A stretch of DNA of 64,000 bases from Duganella sp. BJB480. GTDB taxonomy: Bacteria; Pseudomonadota; Gammaproteobacteria; Burkholderiales; Burkholderiaceae_D. Positions 36,945-48,150 of this stretch are shown here, in pieces. The stretch is taken from contig QVIN01000001.1 in the NCBI GenBank assembly GCA_003416985.1, positions 248,001 through 312,000 of the forward strand. Reading direction: 5' to 3'. The number at the start of each line of letters is the position of its first letter. Within the stretch, counting starts at the first letter, position 1. A model generated the notes under the pieces. That model saw only the letters and a list, made by a program, of their open reading frames with translations. It did no database searches and was not told where the DNA came from. The translations under genes and the position numbers were made by a program.

Positions 36945-37991
36945 TCACTTGAGCGTGGAACTGATGTGGGCCGCGACCGCGGCCGGCATCCAGGCCTGCC
37001 AGATGGCGGGCTGGCGCTTGAGGAAGAGCACGGCCAGGGCCGGCGCTTCCAGTTTCCTGGCCTCGCGCTCGGCCAGCAGCGCGTTGAGCAGGTCGACCGG
37101 CACGTTCATCTTTTCGAACAGCGCGGCCAGCGCCGGATCGGCGTCGTGGAAGGCGCGCGACAGGCCGACCCGCAGCCGGTTGGGCGGATTGACCGTGCCG
37201 CAGGGATGCGGGTTGTTGGGCGTGGTCAGCGTCTCCCAGCAGGCCTGCGAAAAGGCGGGCTCGTCGAGACGGATGAATTTGTAGCGCCCCATCATCGCGG
37301 TCGGGCTCCAGTAGTAGAACAGCACCGGGCGGCCGCGCTGCACCGCCGAGGCGATCGCCGCGTCCAGCGCCGGCCCGGTGCCGGGACGGAAGTTGACGTA
37401 GCTCTCGCCCATGCCGTAGGCCTTGAGCTTCTGCGTGTTCACACCCTGGCAGGTCCAGCCGCTGGGACAGTTCAGGAAGCGGCCCTTGTCCGGCTCCTCG
37501 TCGTCCATGAACAGCTCCTTGTATTTCGGCAGGTCGGCCACCGAGCGCAGGCCGGGCGCGGACGCCTTGATGCCGCGCCGGGCGTCGCCCTTGACCAGGT
37601 ACTCGGGCACATACCAGCCCTCGGAGGAATCCTTGATGATGTCGCCCACCGCCATCACCTTGCCGGCTTTGGCCGCGTCGTTCCAGGCCGTGCTGCGGCC
37701 TATCCACTCCTCGGCGAAGACCTGGATGTCGTTGCGCGCCAACGCCAGTTCCATGGCGATGCTGGTGCCGGGCAGGGCGTCGGTCTTGCAACCGTAGCCC
37801 TGTTCCAGCACGTAGCGCATCACCTCGGTCAGGAAGCGCGCGCTCTCCCAGTTCAGGCCGGCGAAATTGACGGTCTTGCCGCTGGCGCACCAGGGCGAGG
37901 CCGGCGCTGGCGCCGCATGGGCGGCCGGCGCGGACAGCGTCAGCGCGGCGGCGGCCGCCAGCGCGGCGGCGAGGTGGCGGGAGGTCTTCAT
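36945..37991 (-). CDS. Betaine-type ABC transporter substrate-binding protein
   Basis: A 348-residue periplasmic protein of the ProX/OpuAC family. The signal peptide ends about AHA-AP. Aromatic residues that could form a quaternary-ammonium cage are seen in FAGLNWESARF, EEWIGRSTAW, SEGWYVPEY and LFYYWSPTAMM. Several Cys pairs (CPSGWTC, CWETL...HPC) suggest disulfides. Given the lyase in the operon, a trimethylated histidine ligand is proposed; this is inference. It starts 1 bp after the TonB receptor stop. Confidence 0.92.
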   Translation of the reverse strand: MKTSRHLAAALAAAAALTLSAPAAHAAPAPASPWCASGKTVNFAGLNWESARFLTEVMRYVLEQGYGCKTDALPGTSIAMELALARNDIQVFAEEWIGRSTAWNDAAKAGKVMAVGDIIKDSSEGWYVPEYLVKGDARRGIKASAPGLRSVADLPKYKELFMDDEEPDKGRFLNCPSGWTCQGVNTQKLKAYGMGESYVNFRPGTGPALDAAIASAVQRGRPVLFYYWSPTAMMGRYKFIRLDEPAFSQACWETLTTPNNPHPCGTVNPPNRLRVGLSRAFHDADPALAALFEKMNVPVDLLNALLAEREARKLEAPALAVLFLKRQPAIWQAWMPAAVAAHISSTLK

Positions 37992-37992
37992 G

Positions 37993-40260
<2,268 letters not shown>

Positions 40261-40377
40261 TGTGTCTTTCCTTCTTGAACAGTTACATGAAATTGCACCA
40301 TCACGCAGCGGCGCGTCACCAAAATGGAGCGGCCACTAGACCTCGCGGAGGCGGACTGAATTGCATGGGACGCTAAT

Positions 40378-40411
40378 TTGTCTATACAGGTGAAAATTAT
40401 TGTCTATACAA
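40378..40411. promoter_or_regulatory. Two GntR/HutC-like operator sites
   Basis: TTGTCTATACA at 40378-40388 and TTGTCTATACAA at 40400-40411, 22 bp apart (two helical turns), both with the GT-N-TA-N-AC core favoured by HutC-subfamily GntR regulators. They lie about 120-150 bp upstream of the receptor ATG. HutC responds to urocanate, which is chemically close to an ergothionase product; the link is inferred. Confidence 0.6.
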
Positions 40412-40564
40412 ATGGCTCGACGACAAGCTTATAGAGCAGGATGCGTGCCAGCTACAGGATCAACGAAGGTGCGATAACACGAGCTGATGCGCCGTTGCGC
40501 CCGGTAGGGCAGGCCGGCGGAGAGATGTTCCGGGATGAAACTAGGCTAACACGGTTGTTTTGAG

Positions 40565-40576
40565 TTGTATATACAA
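40565..40576. promoter_or_regulatory. Third GntR/HutC-like site, perfect palindrome
   Basis: TTGTATATACAA is a perfect 12-bp palindrome with the GT-N-TA-N-AC core. It matches the paired sites at 40378/40400 in 10 of 12 positions or more and could allow DNA looping. No regulator gene is adjacent. Confidence 0.5.
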
Positions 40577-40670
40577 TTTGAGGCTTGCCGGATGGGTGTT
40601 GTGTTTACGTCAGATGCGACGAGGCCGCGGCGCTGCTGGAAGGCGCCGCGCGGCTTGCTCGTCCACCGTG

Positions 40671-41528
40671 TTACGGATAGCTGAAGAAAATGAAATGGAT
40701 GGCGTTGAGTGCGAAGTGCACGAGGATGGGCGCTTCGATGCGCCGGGTGGCGTGGTAGGCGTAGGCGTAGCCCAGGCCCGCGAGGGCGGCCAGCGCGGCG
40801 TACGCCGGGCCGCCCGCCAGGTGCGCCGCGCCAAACAGCAGCGCCGAACAAACCAGCGCCACCCATGAGCCGTGGCGTACGCCGGACAGCGCCGACGCCA
40901 GCCGCGCCTGCACGAAGCCACGGAAGAAGGCTTCTTCGGCCACCACGGTAAAGCACAAGTTCACCGCGAGGAAAGTCAGCGTCAGCGAAGACACCTTGAA
41001 CGCCGGATGCACGAAACCGGCGCCGGTGGCCACGGCCATCACGGCCGCCACGGTGATCAGGAGCACCGGCCAGGTCTTCTTCAACGCGGCGCCCAGCTCC
41101 GGCCACGACGTCGCACGCCGGCAGATGAAGGCCAGCAGGATCAGGCCGACCGCGCCCTTGTCGAAATTCGCATACTGCGTGAACGGCTTGCCGCCGTCCG
41201 AGAACACCGCCCCCGCGATCACCACCGGATTGTCAAAGCCCGGCAGCTTGTGGATCGCCAGCGCGAACGCCAGCACCAGCGTGAGCACGCCGAACAATAT
41301 CCGTAAAAATTTTTGAGAGACGCCATCGGTCAGCCAGGCCACGCCGGCGAACAGGGCCAGCGCCACCAGCGCGGGCGCCTGCAGCACGCCGGCCTGCCAG
41401 CCGCACAGCAGCGCGGCGGCAAACACGGCTTGCCAAGGCGCGAAAAGACGGCGCGACGAGGATTGAAGCCAGACGGCCCCCACGGAGAGCGCGAGGGCGA
41501 CAAAGGTAAGCAGGGTTAGTATCGGCAT
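40671..41528 (-). CDS. CPBP family intramembrane glutamic endopeptidase
   Basis: A 285-residue polytopic membrane protein of the CAAX-protease/bacteriocin-processing (Abi) family, with the catalytic motifs EEAFFRG, LFGAAH and HFALNAIHF in the C-terminal half and about eight membrane helices. Substrates of such bacterial proteins are mostly unknown. It is a single gene on the minus strand. Confidence 0.92.
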   Translation of the reverse strand: MPILTLLTFVALALSVGAVWLQSSSRRLFAPWQAVFAAALLCGWQAGVLQAPALVALALFAGVAWLTDGVSQKFLRILFGVLTLVLAFALAIHKLPGFDNPVVIAGAVFSDGGKPFTQYANFDKGAVGLILLAFICRRATSWPELGAALKKTWPVLLITVAAVMAVATGAGFVHPAFKVSSLTLTFLAVNLCFTVVAEEAFFRGFVQARLASALSGVRHGSWVALVCSALLFGAAHLAGGPAYAALAALAGLGYAYAYHATRRIEAPILVHFALNAIHFIFFSYP

Positions 41529-41584
41529 TATTGAAGGAATCGGTGAGTTGAGTTTCCTTCAATAATATCATCGGGCTAAGCCGC

Positions 41585-42397
41585 TTAGAATTTATAGGCA
41601 ATGCCCGTCATCAGCATCGGCGTGGTCTTGCGCTTGGTCAGCGGGCTGTCGGCGGCGTCGCCGGTCAGGTGCGAGAAGCCGGCGGCGGAGTGCACCGACC
41701 AGTTCTTGTCCAGCACGTGGTTCCAATTCACGCCCATCGTGATGTTGGTGAAGCCGGACTTGGGAGTGTAAGCCTGGTAGCCCGAGGCGGCGCTCTGCGC
41801 GGCGGTCACGCCGAAATAGGTCTGCATGTGCTTCTTGTCGGCGTACTCGGTCGAGGCGCTCAGGCCGACCTGGTCGTTGGCGGTGGTGTACAGCGGCATC
41901 GACGCGCCCAGGCTGTAGGTGGCGCCATGGTCGCGATGCGCCAGGTTCTGCGTGGTGCTCAGGCTCAGGCCGACGGTGCCGACCTGGTAGCTGGCGGCCA
42001 GCACGGCCTGCGCCGCGCCTTCGATGTCGCCCATGCCCTTGAGGGCGTCGGAGCCGTCGAAGATGTTGCGCTTGTGGTCGGCGCGCGCGCCGCCGTAGGC
42101 CAGCGCCGCGCTCAGGCCGACGCCCGAGACGCTGGTCTGGAAGCCGACGCCGCGCATGGTGCTGAGGAAGATGCCGTTGTTGAAGGTGCGTTCGAGGTAG
42201 GGCAGCGGCACCACGCGGCTCTTCTTGGCGCCGGCGTATTCCGGCACATAGGCCAGGCCTGCGCCCAGGGTCAGGCTGTCGCCGGCGGCGGGCGCGGTCT
42301 GCGGGCCCGACGAGGACGGCAGTTCGAGGGCGTCGGCGTAGCAGTTGCTGCTGACGGCACAAAGAGAGGCGAGAGCGAGGGTGGCGGCAAGGCGCAT
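41585..42397 (-). CDS. MipA/OmpV family outer-membrane protein
   Basis: A 270-residue beta-barrel protein with a cleavable signal (ends about CYA), then TLGAGLAYVPEYAGAKKSRV, the MipA/OmpV hallmark, and a C-terminal MLMTGIAYKF with terminal Phe. MipA scaffolds murein enzymes in E. coli; many family members are porin-like. The frame is open far upstream, but the ATG at 42397 with its AGGA site and signal peptide is the evident start. Divergent from the GST gene. Confidence 0.9.
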   Translation of the reverse strand: MRLAATLALASLCAVSSNCYADALELPSSSGPQTAPAAGDSLTLGAGLAYVPEYAGAKKSRVVPLPYLERTFNNGIFLSTMRGVGFQTSVSGVGLSAALAYGGARADHKRNIFDGSDALKGMGDIEGAAQAVLAASYQVGTVGLSLSTTQNLAHRDHGATYSLGASMPLYTTANDQVGLSASTEYADKKHMQTYFGVTAAQSAASGYQAYTPKSGFTNITMGVNWNHVLDKNWSVHSAAGFSHLTGDAADSPLTKRKTTPMLMTGIAYKF

Positions 42398-42580
42398 GGA
42401 AGATCCTGTGGTGTGGTGGTTCGGAGGTCCGCCGGCGCGTGGTTGGAGGTGGCCCGGCGTATGACGGAGCGAAGTGTCGCAACATTTCCTGTCCGCCGCT
42501 ATCAGCTTGTCTGAAGTATCATCTGCTGAATTCTTTGGTACCGCGCGGCGGTGCCTGACACTGGATATCCGGAGCCGACC

Positions 42581-43243
42581 ATGTCCCTGACCCTGTACTA
42601 CCACCCGCTGGCCTCGTTCTGCCACAAAGTGCTGATCGCGCTGTACGAAAACGCCACCCCTTTCGACAAGCGCCTGATCAACCTGGGCGAGGAGGGCGAC
42701 CGCGCCGAGCTGGAGGCGATCTGGCCGCTGTGCAAATTCCCGGTGCTGCGCGACCACGAGCGCGGGCGCGACGTGCCGGAGACGTCGGTCATCATCGAAT
42801 ACCTGGACCGCTATTTCCCCGGCCCGCAGGACTTGATTCCGGCCGACTGGGAGGCGGCGCTGGACGTGCGCCTGTGGGACCGCTTCTTCGACCACTACGT
42901 GCAGGAGCCGGTGCAGACCATCGTCGGCGCCCACCTGAGCGGCATGCAGTGCGACCAGACCAGGGAACGCACCAAGCTCAAGACGGCCTACAAGATGATC
43001 GAGAAGCGCATGGCCACGCGCCGCTGGATGTGCGGCGACGAATTCAGCATGGCCGACTGCGCGGCGGCGCCCGCGCTGTTCTACGCCGCCACGCTGCTGC
43101 CGTTCCCCGAGGAATACCAGCAGCTCAACGACTACTTCGAGCGGCTGGTGACGCGGCCCTCGGTCCAGCGGGTGCTGGACGAGGCCAAGCCCTATTTCAC
43201 GATGTACCCGTTCGTCGACGACATCCCGGAACGGTTCCTGTAG
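42581..43243 (+). CDS. Glutathione S-transferase family protein
   Basis: A 220-residue cytosolic GST with an N-terminal thioredoxin-like domain (YYHPLASFCHKVLIALYE; the SFCH segment holds the usual catalytic position) and FPVLRD-ETSVIIEYLD, then a helical C-terminal domain with MADCAAAPALFYA. The start at 42581 (MSLTLYYHPL) is preferred over the in-frame ATG at 42551. Substrate unknown; convergent with the phasin gene. Confidence 0.92.
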   Translation: MSLTLYYHPLASFCHKVLIALYENATPFDKRLINLGEEGDRAELEAIWPLCKFPVLRDHERGRDVPETSVIIEYLDRYFPGPQDLIPADWEAALDVRLWDRFFDHYVQEPVQTIVGAHLSGMQCDQTRERTKLKTAYKMIEKRMATRRWMCGDEFSMADCAAAPALFYAATLLPFPEEYQQLNDYFERLVTRPSVQRVLDEAKPYFTMYPFVDDIPERFL

Positions 43244-43250
43244 GCGGCGC

Positions 43251-43784
43251 TCAGTTCTTGTTGCCCTTCTCGTCGGCGCTCTGCATCGAGGCCGGCTGGG
43301 CCATCGAACCGCTTTGCGCCGCCACGTTGGCGAACTGCCGCGATTGATCGTGGATTTCCTTGGCCATCGCCTTCTGCGTGCGCAGCTGCTGGTCGGCCTG
43401 GGCGGCGGCCTTCTGGGTGACCGCCACCGCCAGGTCCGAGGCGGTGCGGGCCGCCTGCGGCGCATGCTGCTGCACCACCTGGTTGATGCTGGCCTGGAAG
43501 TCGGTGGCGACCTGGTTCACTTGCTGCTGCCAGCCCTGCAGCTTCTGCATCAGCTGGTCGGCGCCGGGGACATCGCCGGCGGTGCGCTCGCCGGCCGGGG
43601 TCAGCAGGGCGGTGCGGCAGGCTTCGGTGGAAGCCTGGAGCCAGTCCCTGCCGAACTGCAGGTTCACATCGGACAGTTGGCGCACCGATTGCAAGGCTGC
43701 GAGGGTCAGGTCGCTGAAGTAGTCGATACGGGCTTCCACGTGATTCTTTGCCGCTGGCGAAATGGTTTCCACAAACGAATTCAT
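43251..43784 (-). CDS. Phasin family protein
   Basis: A 177-residue phasin that coats polyhydroxyalkanoate granules. It is mostly amphipathic helix with a Gln/Ala-rich C-terminal half (QAAARTASDLAVAVTQK-like). The ATG at 43784 follows an AGGAGAAG ribosome site. It implies PHA storage, which is usual in this family of bacteria; other pha genes are not in the window. Confidence 0.9.
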   Translation of the reverse strand: MNSFVETISPAAKNHVEARIDYFSDLTLAALQSVRQLSDVNLQFGRDWLQASTEACRTALLTPAGERTAGDVPGADQLMQKLQGWQQQVNQVATDFQASINQVVQQHAPQAARTASDLAVAVTQKAAAQADQQLRTQKAMAKEIHDQSRQFANVAAQSGSMAQPASMQSADEKGNKN

Positions 43785-44035
43785 GTACTTCTCCTGGTGG
43801 GTGTGGGGCCAAACTGGAGGTGCTCGCACAGGCGCTCTGGCCGGACGCCTGCGCTGTTATCTTCGCAGGTCGCACGGCTTTTTGCCACACCAGAGCTTGC
43901 GGGCATGATTCGTTAAACGAGGTCAACAGATTATCCGCTTCGCCACGCGCTTGTCCGTCTCGCCACATAGCGATGGACCGGCGCGCGGCCGCTGCGCTAA
44001 GGTGGCGCTGTCTCTATCAAACATGAAAGCCACCC

Positions 44036-45856
44036 ATGAAAAGAAGAAGCCTGCTCAAGTCGATGGCGGCCTTGCCGCTGATGTCGTTGACCACCTTGCC
44101 TGCCTGGAGCGCCGTGCGCGCCGCGCCGCGCCGCCGCGTGCGCCCGGGCGACGCCGGCTGGCCGTCGGCCGCCGCATGGAAGCAGCTGGGGCAGCGCGTC
44201 GATGGCCGCCTGCTCAAGCTGGACGCGCCGTTCGCCGCCTGCGCCGGGAGTGCGGCCGCGCCGGCCTGCGTGGCCGCGCTGGAGCAGCTCACCAACACCT
44301 ACGCGATCGGCGACCAGCCGGCGCTGACCCAGACCAGCGGCTGGCTGGACGCCTGGTCCTCGCAGCCGAGCGCCTACGCGGTGGCGGCGCGCGACACGGC
44401 CGATGTGGTGGCGGCGGTCAACTTCGCGCGCGAGCATAATCTGCGGCTGGTGGTCAAGGGCGGAGGCCACAGCTACCAGGGCACGTCGGACGCGCCCGAT
44501 TCGCTGCTGGTGTGGACCCGCCAGATGAACGAGGCCACCCTGCAGCCGGCCTTCGTCGCGCAGGGCTGCGACGACGCGCCGCAGCCGGCCGTCACGCTGG
44601 GCGCGGGCGCGATGTGGATCGACGCCTACGACGCCGTCACCACGCGCGGCGGCCGCTACGTCCAGGGCGGCGGCTGCACCACGGTTGGCGTGGCCGGGCT
44701 GGTGCAGAGCGGCGGCTTCGGCAGCTTCTCGAAGAACTACGGCACCGCCGCCGCCGGCCTGCTGGAGGCTGAGGTGGTGACCGCCGACGGCGAGGTACGC
44801 ATCGCCAACGCCCGCACCAATCCCGAGTTGTTCTGGGCCTTGAAGGGCGGCGGCGGCGGCAGCGTCGGCGTGGTCACGCGGCTGACGCTGCGCACGCGCG
44901 AACTGCCGGAGAACTTCGGCGCCGTGTTCTTCACCATCAAGGCGTCGTCGGACGAGGCATACCGTGCGCTGATCGCCCAGGTGGTGGGGTTCTACGCCAG
45001 CGCCTTGTTCAATCCGACCTGGGGCGAGCAGATCGGCTTCAACACCGGCAACACGGTGGATGTGTCGATGGTGTTCCAGGGCCTGGACCAGAAGCAGGCG
45101 GAGGCTGTGTGGGCGCCGTTCCTGGCCTGGCTGGGCGAACGGCCCGAGTATGCGCTGGAACAGCCGTTCCGCGTGGTAGCCCTGCCTGCGCGGCAGTTCT
45201 GGAACCTGGCCTTCTTCAAGAAATACGCGCCCGGCTTCATGCTGGCCGACGAGCGTCCCGGCGCGCCGGCCCACCACGGCGTGTGGAAGGGCGACGCGGC
45301 CGACGCGGGCTGGTTCATCCACGGCTACCAGTCGGCGTGGCTGCCGGCCACCTTGCTGGCGGCCGAACAGCAGGCGCAGTTGACCGACGCGCTGTTCCGC
45401 GCCACGCGGCACTGGCGCGTGGGCCTGCACTTCAACAAGGGCCTGGCCGGCGCCTCGGCCGCCGATCTGGCCGCCGCGCGCGACACGGCCATGAATCCCG
45501 ATGTGCTGGGCGCGTTCGCGCTGGCCATCATCGCCGGCGGCGACGGCCCGCGCTATCCGGGCATGCCGGCTGCCGCCGACGCAAAGGACGCGAAATCGGC
45601 CGCGCAGCGAGGCCGCGAACGGGCCGCCGCCATCGGCCGGGCGATGACCGCGTTGCGCCAGGCCGCACCGAAGGCCGGCTCCTATGTGTCGGAGAGCGAC
45701 TACTTCATCGCCGACTGGCAGCGCGCATTCTGGGGCGCCAACTACGAGCGGCTGGCGCGCGCCAAGCGGCAGTACGATCCTGATGGCCTGTTCTTCGTGC
45801 GCCACGGCGTCGGCAGCGAAGCGTGGAGCGACGACGGCTTTACCCGCAAGGCCTGA
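44036..45856 (+). CDS. Secreted FAD-linked oxidoreductase with BBE domain
   Basis: A 606-residue protein of the berberine-bridge-enzyme-like class. The N-terminal MKRRSLLKSMAALPLMSL looks like a Sec/Tat export signal. The PCMH FAD domain carries both residues used for bicovalent flavin attachment: His145 in GGGHSYQG and Cys214 in GGGCTTVG. A C-terminal BBE segment (NYERLARAKRQYDPDGLF) closes the protein. Such enzymes oxidise sugars, alcohols or secondary metabolites with oxygen; the substrate is unknown. Convergent with the M24 peptidase gene. Confidence 0.9.
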   Translation: MKRRSLLKSMAALPLMSLTTLPAWSAVRAAPRRRVRPGDAGWPSAAAWKQLGQRVDGRLLKLDAPFAACAGSAAAPACVAALEQLTNTYAIGDQPALTQTSGWLDAWSSQPSAYAVAARDTADVVAAVNFAREHNLRLVVKGGGHSYQGTSDAPDSLLVWTRQMNEATLQPAFVAQGCDDAPQPAVTLGAGAMWIDAYDAVTTRGGRYVQGGGCTTVGVAGLVQSGGFGSFSKNYGTAAAGLLEAEVVTADGEVRIANARTNPELFWALKGGGGGSVGVVTRLTLRTRELPENFGAVFFTIKASSDEAYRALIAQVVGFYASALFNPTWGEQIGFNTGNTVDVSMVFQGLDQKQAEAVWAPFLAWLGERPEYALEQPFRVVALPARQFWNLAFFKKYAPGFMLADERPGAPAHHGVWKGDAADAGWFIHGYQSAWLPATLLAAEQQAQLTDALFRATRHWRVGLHFNKGLAGASAADLAAARDTAMNPDVLGAFALAIIAGGDGPRYPGMPAAADAKDAKSAAQRGRERAAAIGRAMTALRQAAPKAGSYVSESDYFIADWQRAFWGANYERLARAKRQYDPDGLFFVRHGVGSEAWSDDGFTRKA

Positions 45857-45862
45857 CGCTTC

Positions 45863-47173
45863 TCACTGCGCCACCGGGGACGCGCGGCGCGGCACCAGCA
45901 ACAGCTCCTGCTGGCGCCCGCCGATGTAGCGCACGCCGGCCTGGTCGAAGTACGCGTCCTCCTCCAGCATCATGCGAACCGGCTGCGCGTAACCCGCAAT
46001 CTCCGTCGCCGCACTGAGCTCGATCGAGTACGCGGTGCGGTAACGCAGCGCCTCGTCCCCGCTGCCCGGCACACCCTCCTGCATGTCCCACATGCCGATG
46101 GTGGGGCCGGCCGCGTGGCCGTGGTAGCCGATCGGATGGGTGTAGATGACCGGGTTCAGATTCTCGGCGCGCCCCTGCGCCAGCGCCGCCGCCAGCACCT
46201 GGTTGCCCGTGCGGCCCTGGCGGAACTGCACCGTCAAGATGTCCTGCAGACGATTGGCGCGCGCGAAGGCCTGCGCCAGCGCGGCCGGCGCGGCGGTTTC
46301 GCCGGGCTTGAGCACATAGGCATGCTGCTGCACGTCGGTGTTCAGGCGCAGGTAGGTGATGCCTATGTCCACATGCAGCAGGTCGCCGGGCAGGATCACG
46401 CCGCCATCCGGCTGCTCCTTGCCCTGGCGCTGGATCTCCACCGACGGATGGAACCACGTGTCGTAGCCCAGGTCGCGGATCTTCTGGCGGAACCACCACA
46501 CCACATCCTCGCTGGTGGTGACGCCGGGCGTGATGACGCGTTCTGAAAATCCTTCGGCGATGATCCGGTGCGTGGCCTCGATCATCTGCGGATAAATTCG
46601 CATTTCGCTGTCGGTGCGGGTCTCCAGCCAGCGCACCGCCAGCGGCTCGGCCGACACCACCCGGGCGCGGTACTCGGCCGGCAGCGCCTGCAGCAGCTCG
46701 TTGTAGTCGGTGTGGTCGATGCCGTCGGCGTGGCCGAAATGGCGCGAGGTGTCCAGCGCGATCTTGTGCGGCTTGCGCTGCCGGACCAGCGCCGCCAGCG
46801 CATCCCACTGCCCGGGGAACTGCTTCATGTCCCACGCCGCCGCGATGCTGTCGCCGACATTGTAGCGCGCCACCGCCAGCCGCTCCACGCGGCCGCTGGA
46901 CGGATCGCGGTAAAACAGCAGCACCGTGCGGCGGCGCGCGTTGAGCCACTCGGCCGGCAGCATGGTCTTCAGCACCGGATCCTCGTTGTATTCACGCGAG
47001 ACCACGATCCACATATCGATGCCGGTCTGCGCCATCATGTCCGGCAGCAGCGTGTCGAAGCGTTCGGCCAGCAGCTGGTTGATCACTACCGCCTGTTCGC
47101 GCAGCGGCAGCACCTGCGCCGGCGCATGCGCGGCAGCCAGCAGCAGGGAGAGGGCAAGGAGATATTTTTTCAT
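45863..47173 (-). CDS. Secreted M24 family metallopeptidase (Xaa-Pro peptidase-like)
   Basis: A 436-residue protein with a signal peptide (to about HAPAQ), an N-terminal creatinase-like domain and a C-terminal pita-bread domain. The five metal ligands are visible: two Asp in HVDIGITYLRLNTD, His in THPIGYHGHAAGP, Glu in YSIELS and Glu in MMLEEDAYF. It probably acts in the periplasm on Xaa-Pro or similar peptides. Confidence 0.9.
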   Translation of the reverse strand: MKKYLLALSLLLAAAHAPAQVLPLREQAVVINQLLAERFDTLLPDMMAQTGIDMWIVVSREYNEDPVLKTMLPAEWLNARRRTVLLFYRDPSSGRVERLAVARYNVGDSIAAAWDMKQFPGQWDALAALVRQRKPHKIALDTSRHFGHADGIDHTDYNELLQALPAEYRARVVSAEPLAVRWLETRTDSEMRIYPQMIEATHRIIAEGFSERVITPGVTTSEDVVWWFRQKIRDLGYDTWFHPSVEIQRQGKEQPDGGVILPGDLLHVDIGITYLRLNTDVQQHAYVLKPGETAAPAALAQAFARANRLQDILTVQFRQGRTGNQVLAAALAQGRAENLNPVIYTHPIGYHGHAAGPTIGMWDMQEGVPGSGDEALRYRTAYSIELSAATEIAGYAQPVRMMLEEDAYFDQAGVRYIGGRQQELLLVPRRASPVAQ

Positions 47174-47280
47174 GCGCCCATTTGAACACAGCGCGCGGCG
47201 AAGTCAATCAGCCGGCTGCGCACTTGCCAAAAATATATGCTTGCGCTAGGCTGGGAGCCATGTCCACTCAAGGAGGAACC

Positions 47281-48054
47281 ATGACGTCGATTTTCTACCT
47301 GCACGGCGGCCCTGGCATGAGCGTTGCAGTCGAACGCACGCGCTACCCGCAGGCGCAACAGGTGCAATGGTGGCAGCAGCCGCCGGCCGGGCCATGCGCG
47401 CCGCATCCCTACCTCGACCTGCTGGAAGCTGCGCTGGTCGAATTTCGCCATCACGTGAAGGCGCACGGCGCGCCAATGACTTTGATGGCCAGCTCCTTCG
47501 GCGCGCACCTGGCCACCCATCTGGCGCAACACGCGCCCGAGTCGGTGGAGCGCGTCGTGCTGCTGGCGCCGACCTACAATCCCGAGCAGGCCGCGCTGCG
47601 CCTGGCGCGGCGCGCGCTGGCGCTGCACGCCGGCCACGCCGATGCGGATAAGGTGACGGCGGCGCTGGCCGCATACGACGCGGCGCCGGGCCGCGCGCGC
47701 TTCTGGGAGGTGTTCGGTGCGCTGCAACTGCTGCCGGACGTGCCGGCGCTGTATTTCGGCCCGCAGGCGGGCGACGCGCCGCGCCATTTCGTCGAGGTTT
47801 TACAGCAGCCGGGTGGATTCGACGGCGTGAGCGCGGTCGCCATCTCGGACGATTTCGCCGCCACCTTCCGCGCGCCTGGCCGCAGCGCCTTCAATGGTCC
47901 GGTGTCGGTGCTGTTCGGTCGCCACGACCCGATGATCGACGCCGAACACGATGGCCCGATCTGGCGCGCCATCTTCCCGCAGGCCAGCCTGCGCATGGTC
48001 GACAGCGGCCACTTCCCGCTGCTGGAAACTTCACTCGAAGCCTGCCTGGCATAG
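47281..48054 (+). CDS. Alpha/beta hydrolase
   Basis: A 257-residue alpha/beta-hydrolase fold with LHGGPGMS (oxyanion region), nucleophile Ser in MASSFGAH, acid in FGRHDPMID and His in DSGHFPLLE. The ATG at 47281 follows a near-perfect AAGGAGGA ribosome site; earlier in-frame ATGs at 47182 and 47260 are less likely. Substrate unknown. A palindromic repeat follows its stop. Confidence 0.88.
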   Translation: MTSIFYLHGGPGMSVAVERTRYPQAQQVQWWQQPPAGPCAPHPYLDLLEAALVEFRHHVKAHGAPMTLMASSFGAHLATHLAQHAPESVERVVLLAPTYNPEQAALRLARRALALHAGHADADKVTAALAAYDAAPGRARFWEVFGALQLLPDVPALYFGPQAGDAPRHFVEVLQQPGGFDGVSAVAISDDFAATFRAPGRSAFNGPVSVLFGRHDPMIDAEHDGPIWRAIFPQASLRMVDSGHFPLLETSLEACLA

Positions 48055-48055
48055 C

Positions 48056-48141
48056 CGACGTCATTCCCGCGCAGGCGGGAATCCATGCCGAGTATCCTGT
48101 CCCGCGCCGTATGGGTTCCCGCCTGCGCGGGAACGACGTCG
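48056..48141. repeat. Palindromic repeat of the CCCGCGCAGGCGGGAA type
   Basis: 31-bp inverted arms at 48056-48086 and 48111-48141 (29 of 31 match) around a 24-nt loop, beginning CGACGTCATTCCCGC. It lies between two convergent genes, starting 2 bp after the hydrolase stop and ending 9 bp before the end of the MFS gene. It is unrelated in sequence to the 8039/21030 family. It is probably a dispersed extragenic palindrome that also serves as a two-way terminator. Confidence 0.9.
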
Positions 48142-48150
48142 CTTGGCGGC

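Larger units (their letters stand above)
40261..40670. other. 410-bp non-coding region upstream of the TonB receptor operon
   Basis: No credible gene is seen. It is locally AT-rich and contains three related 11-12-bp sites annotated separately (40378, 40400, 40565). The part near 40671 also holds the 3' flank of the CPBP gene. A promoter for the minus-strand operon is expected here, but no clear -35/-10 pair could be fixed. Confidence 0.6.

Noticed and set aside
40546..41106. Minus-strand open frame overlapping the CPBP gene and its downstream gap
   Set aside because: It is out of frame with the CPBP protein, which has all its catalytic motifs, and its translation resembles no family.
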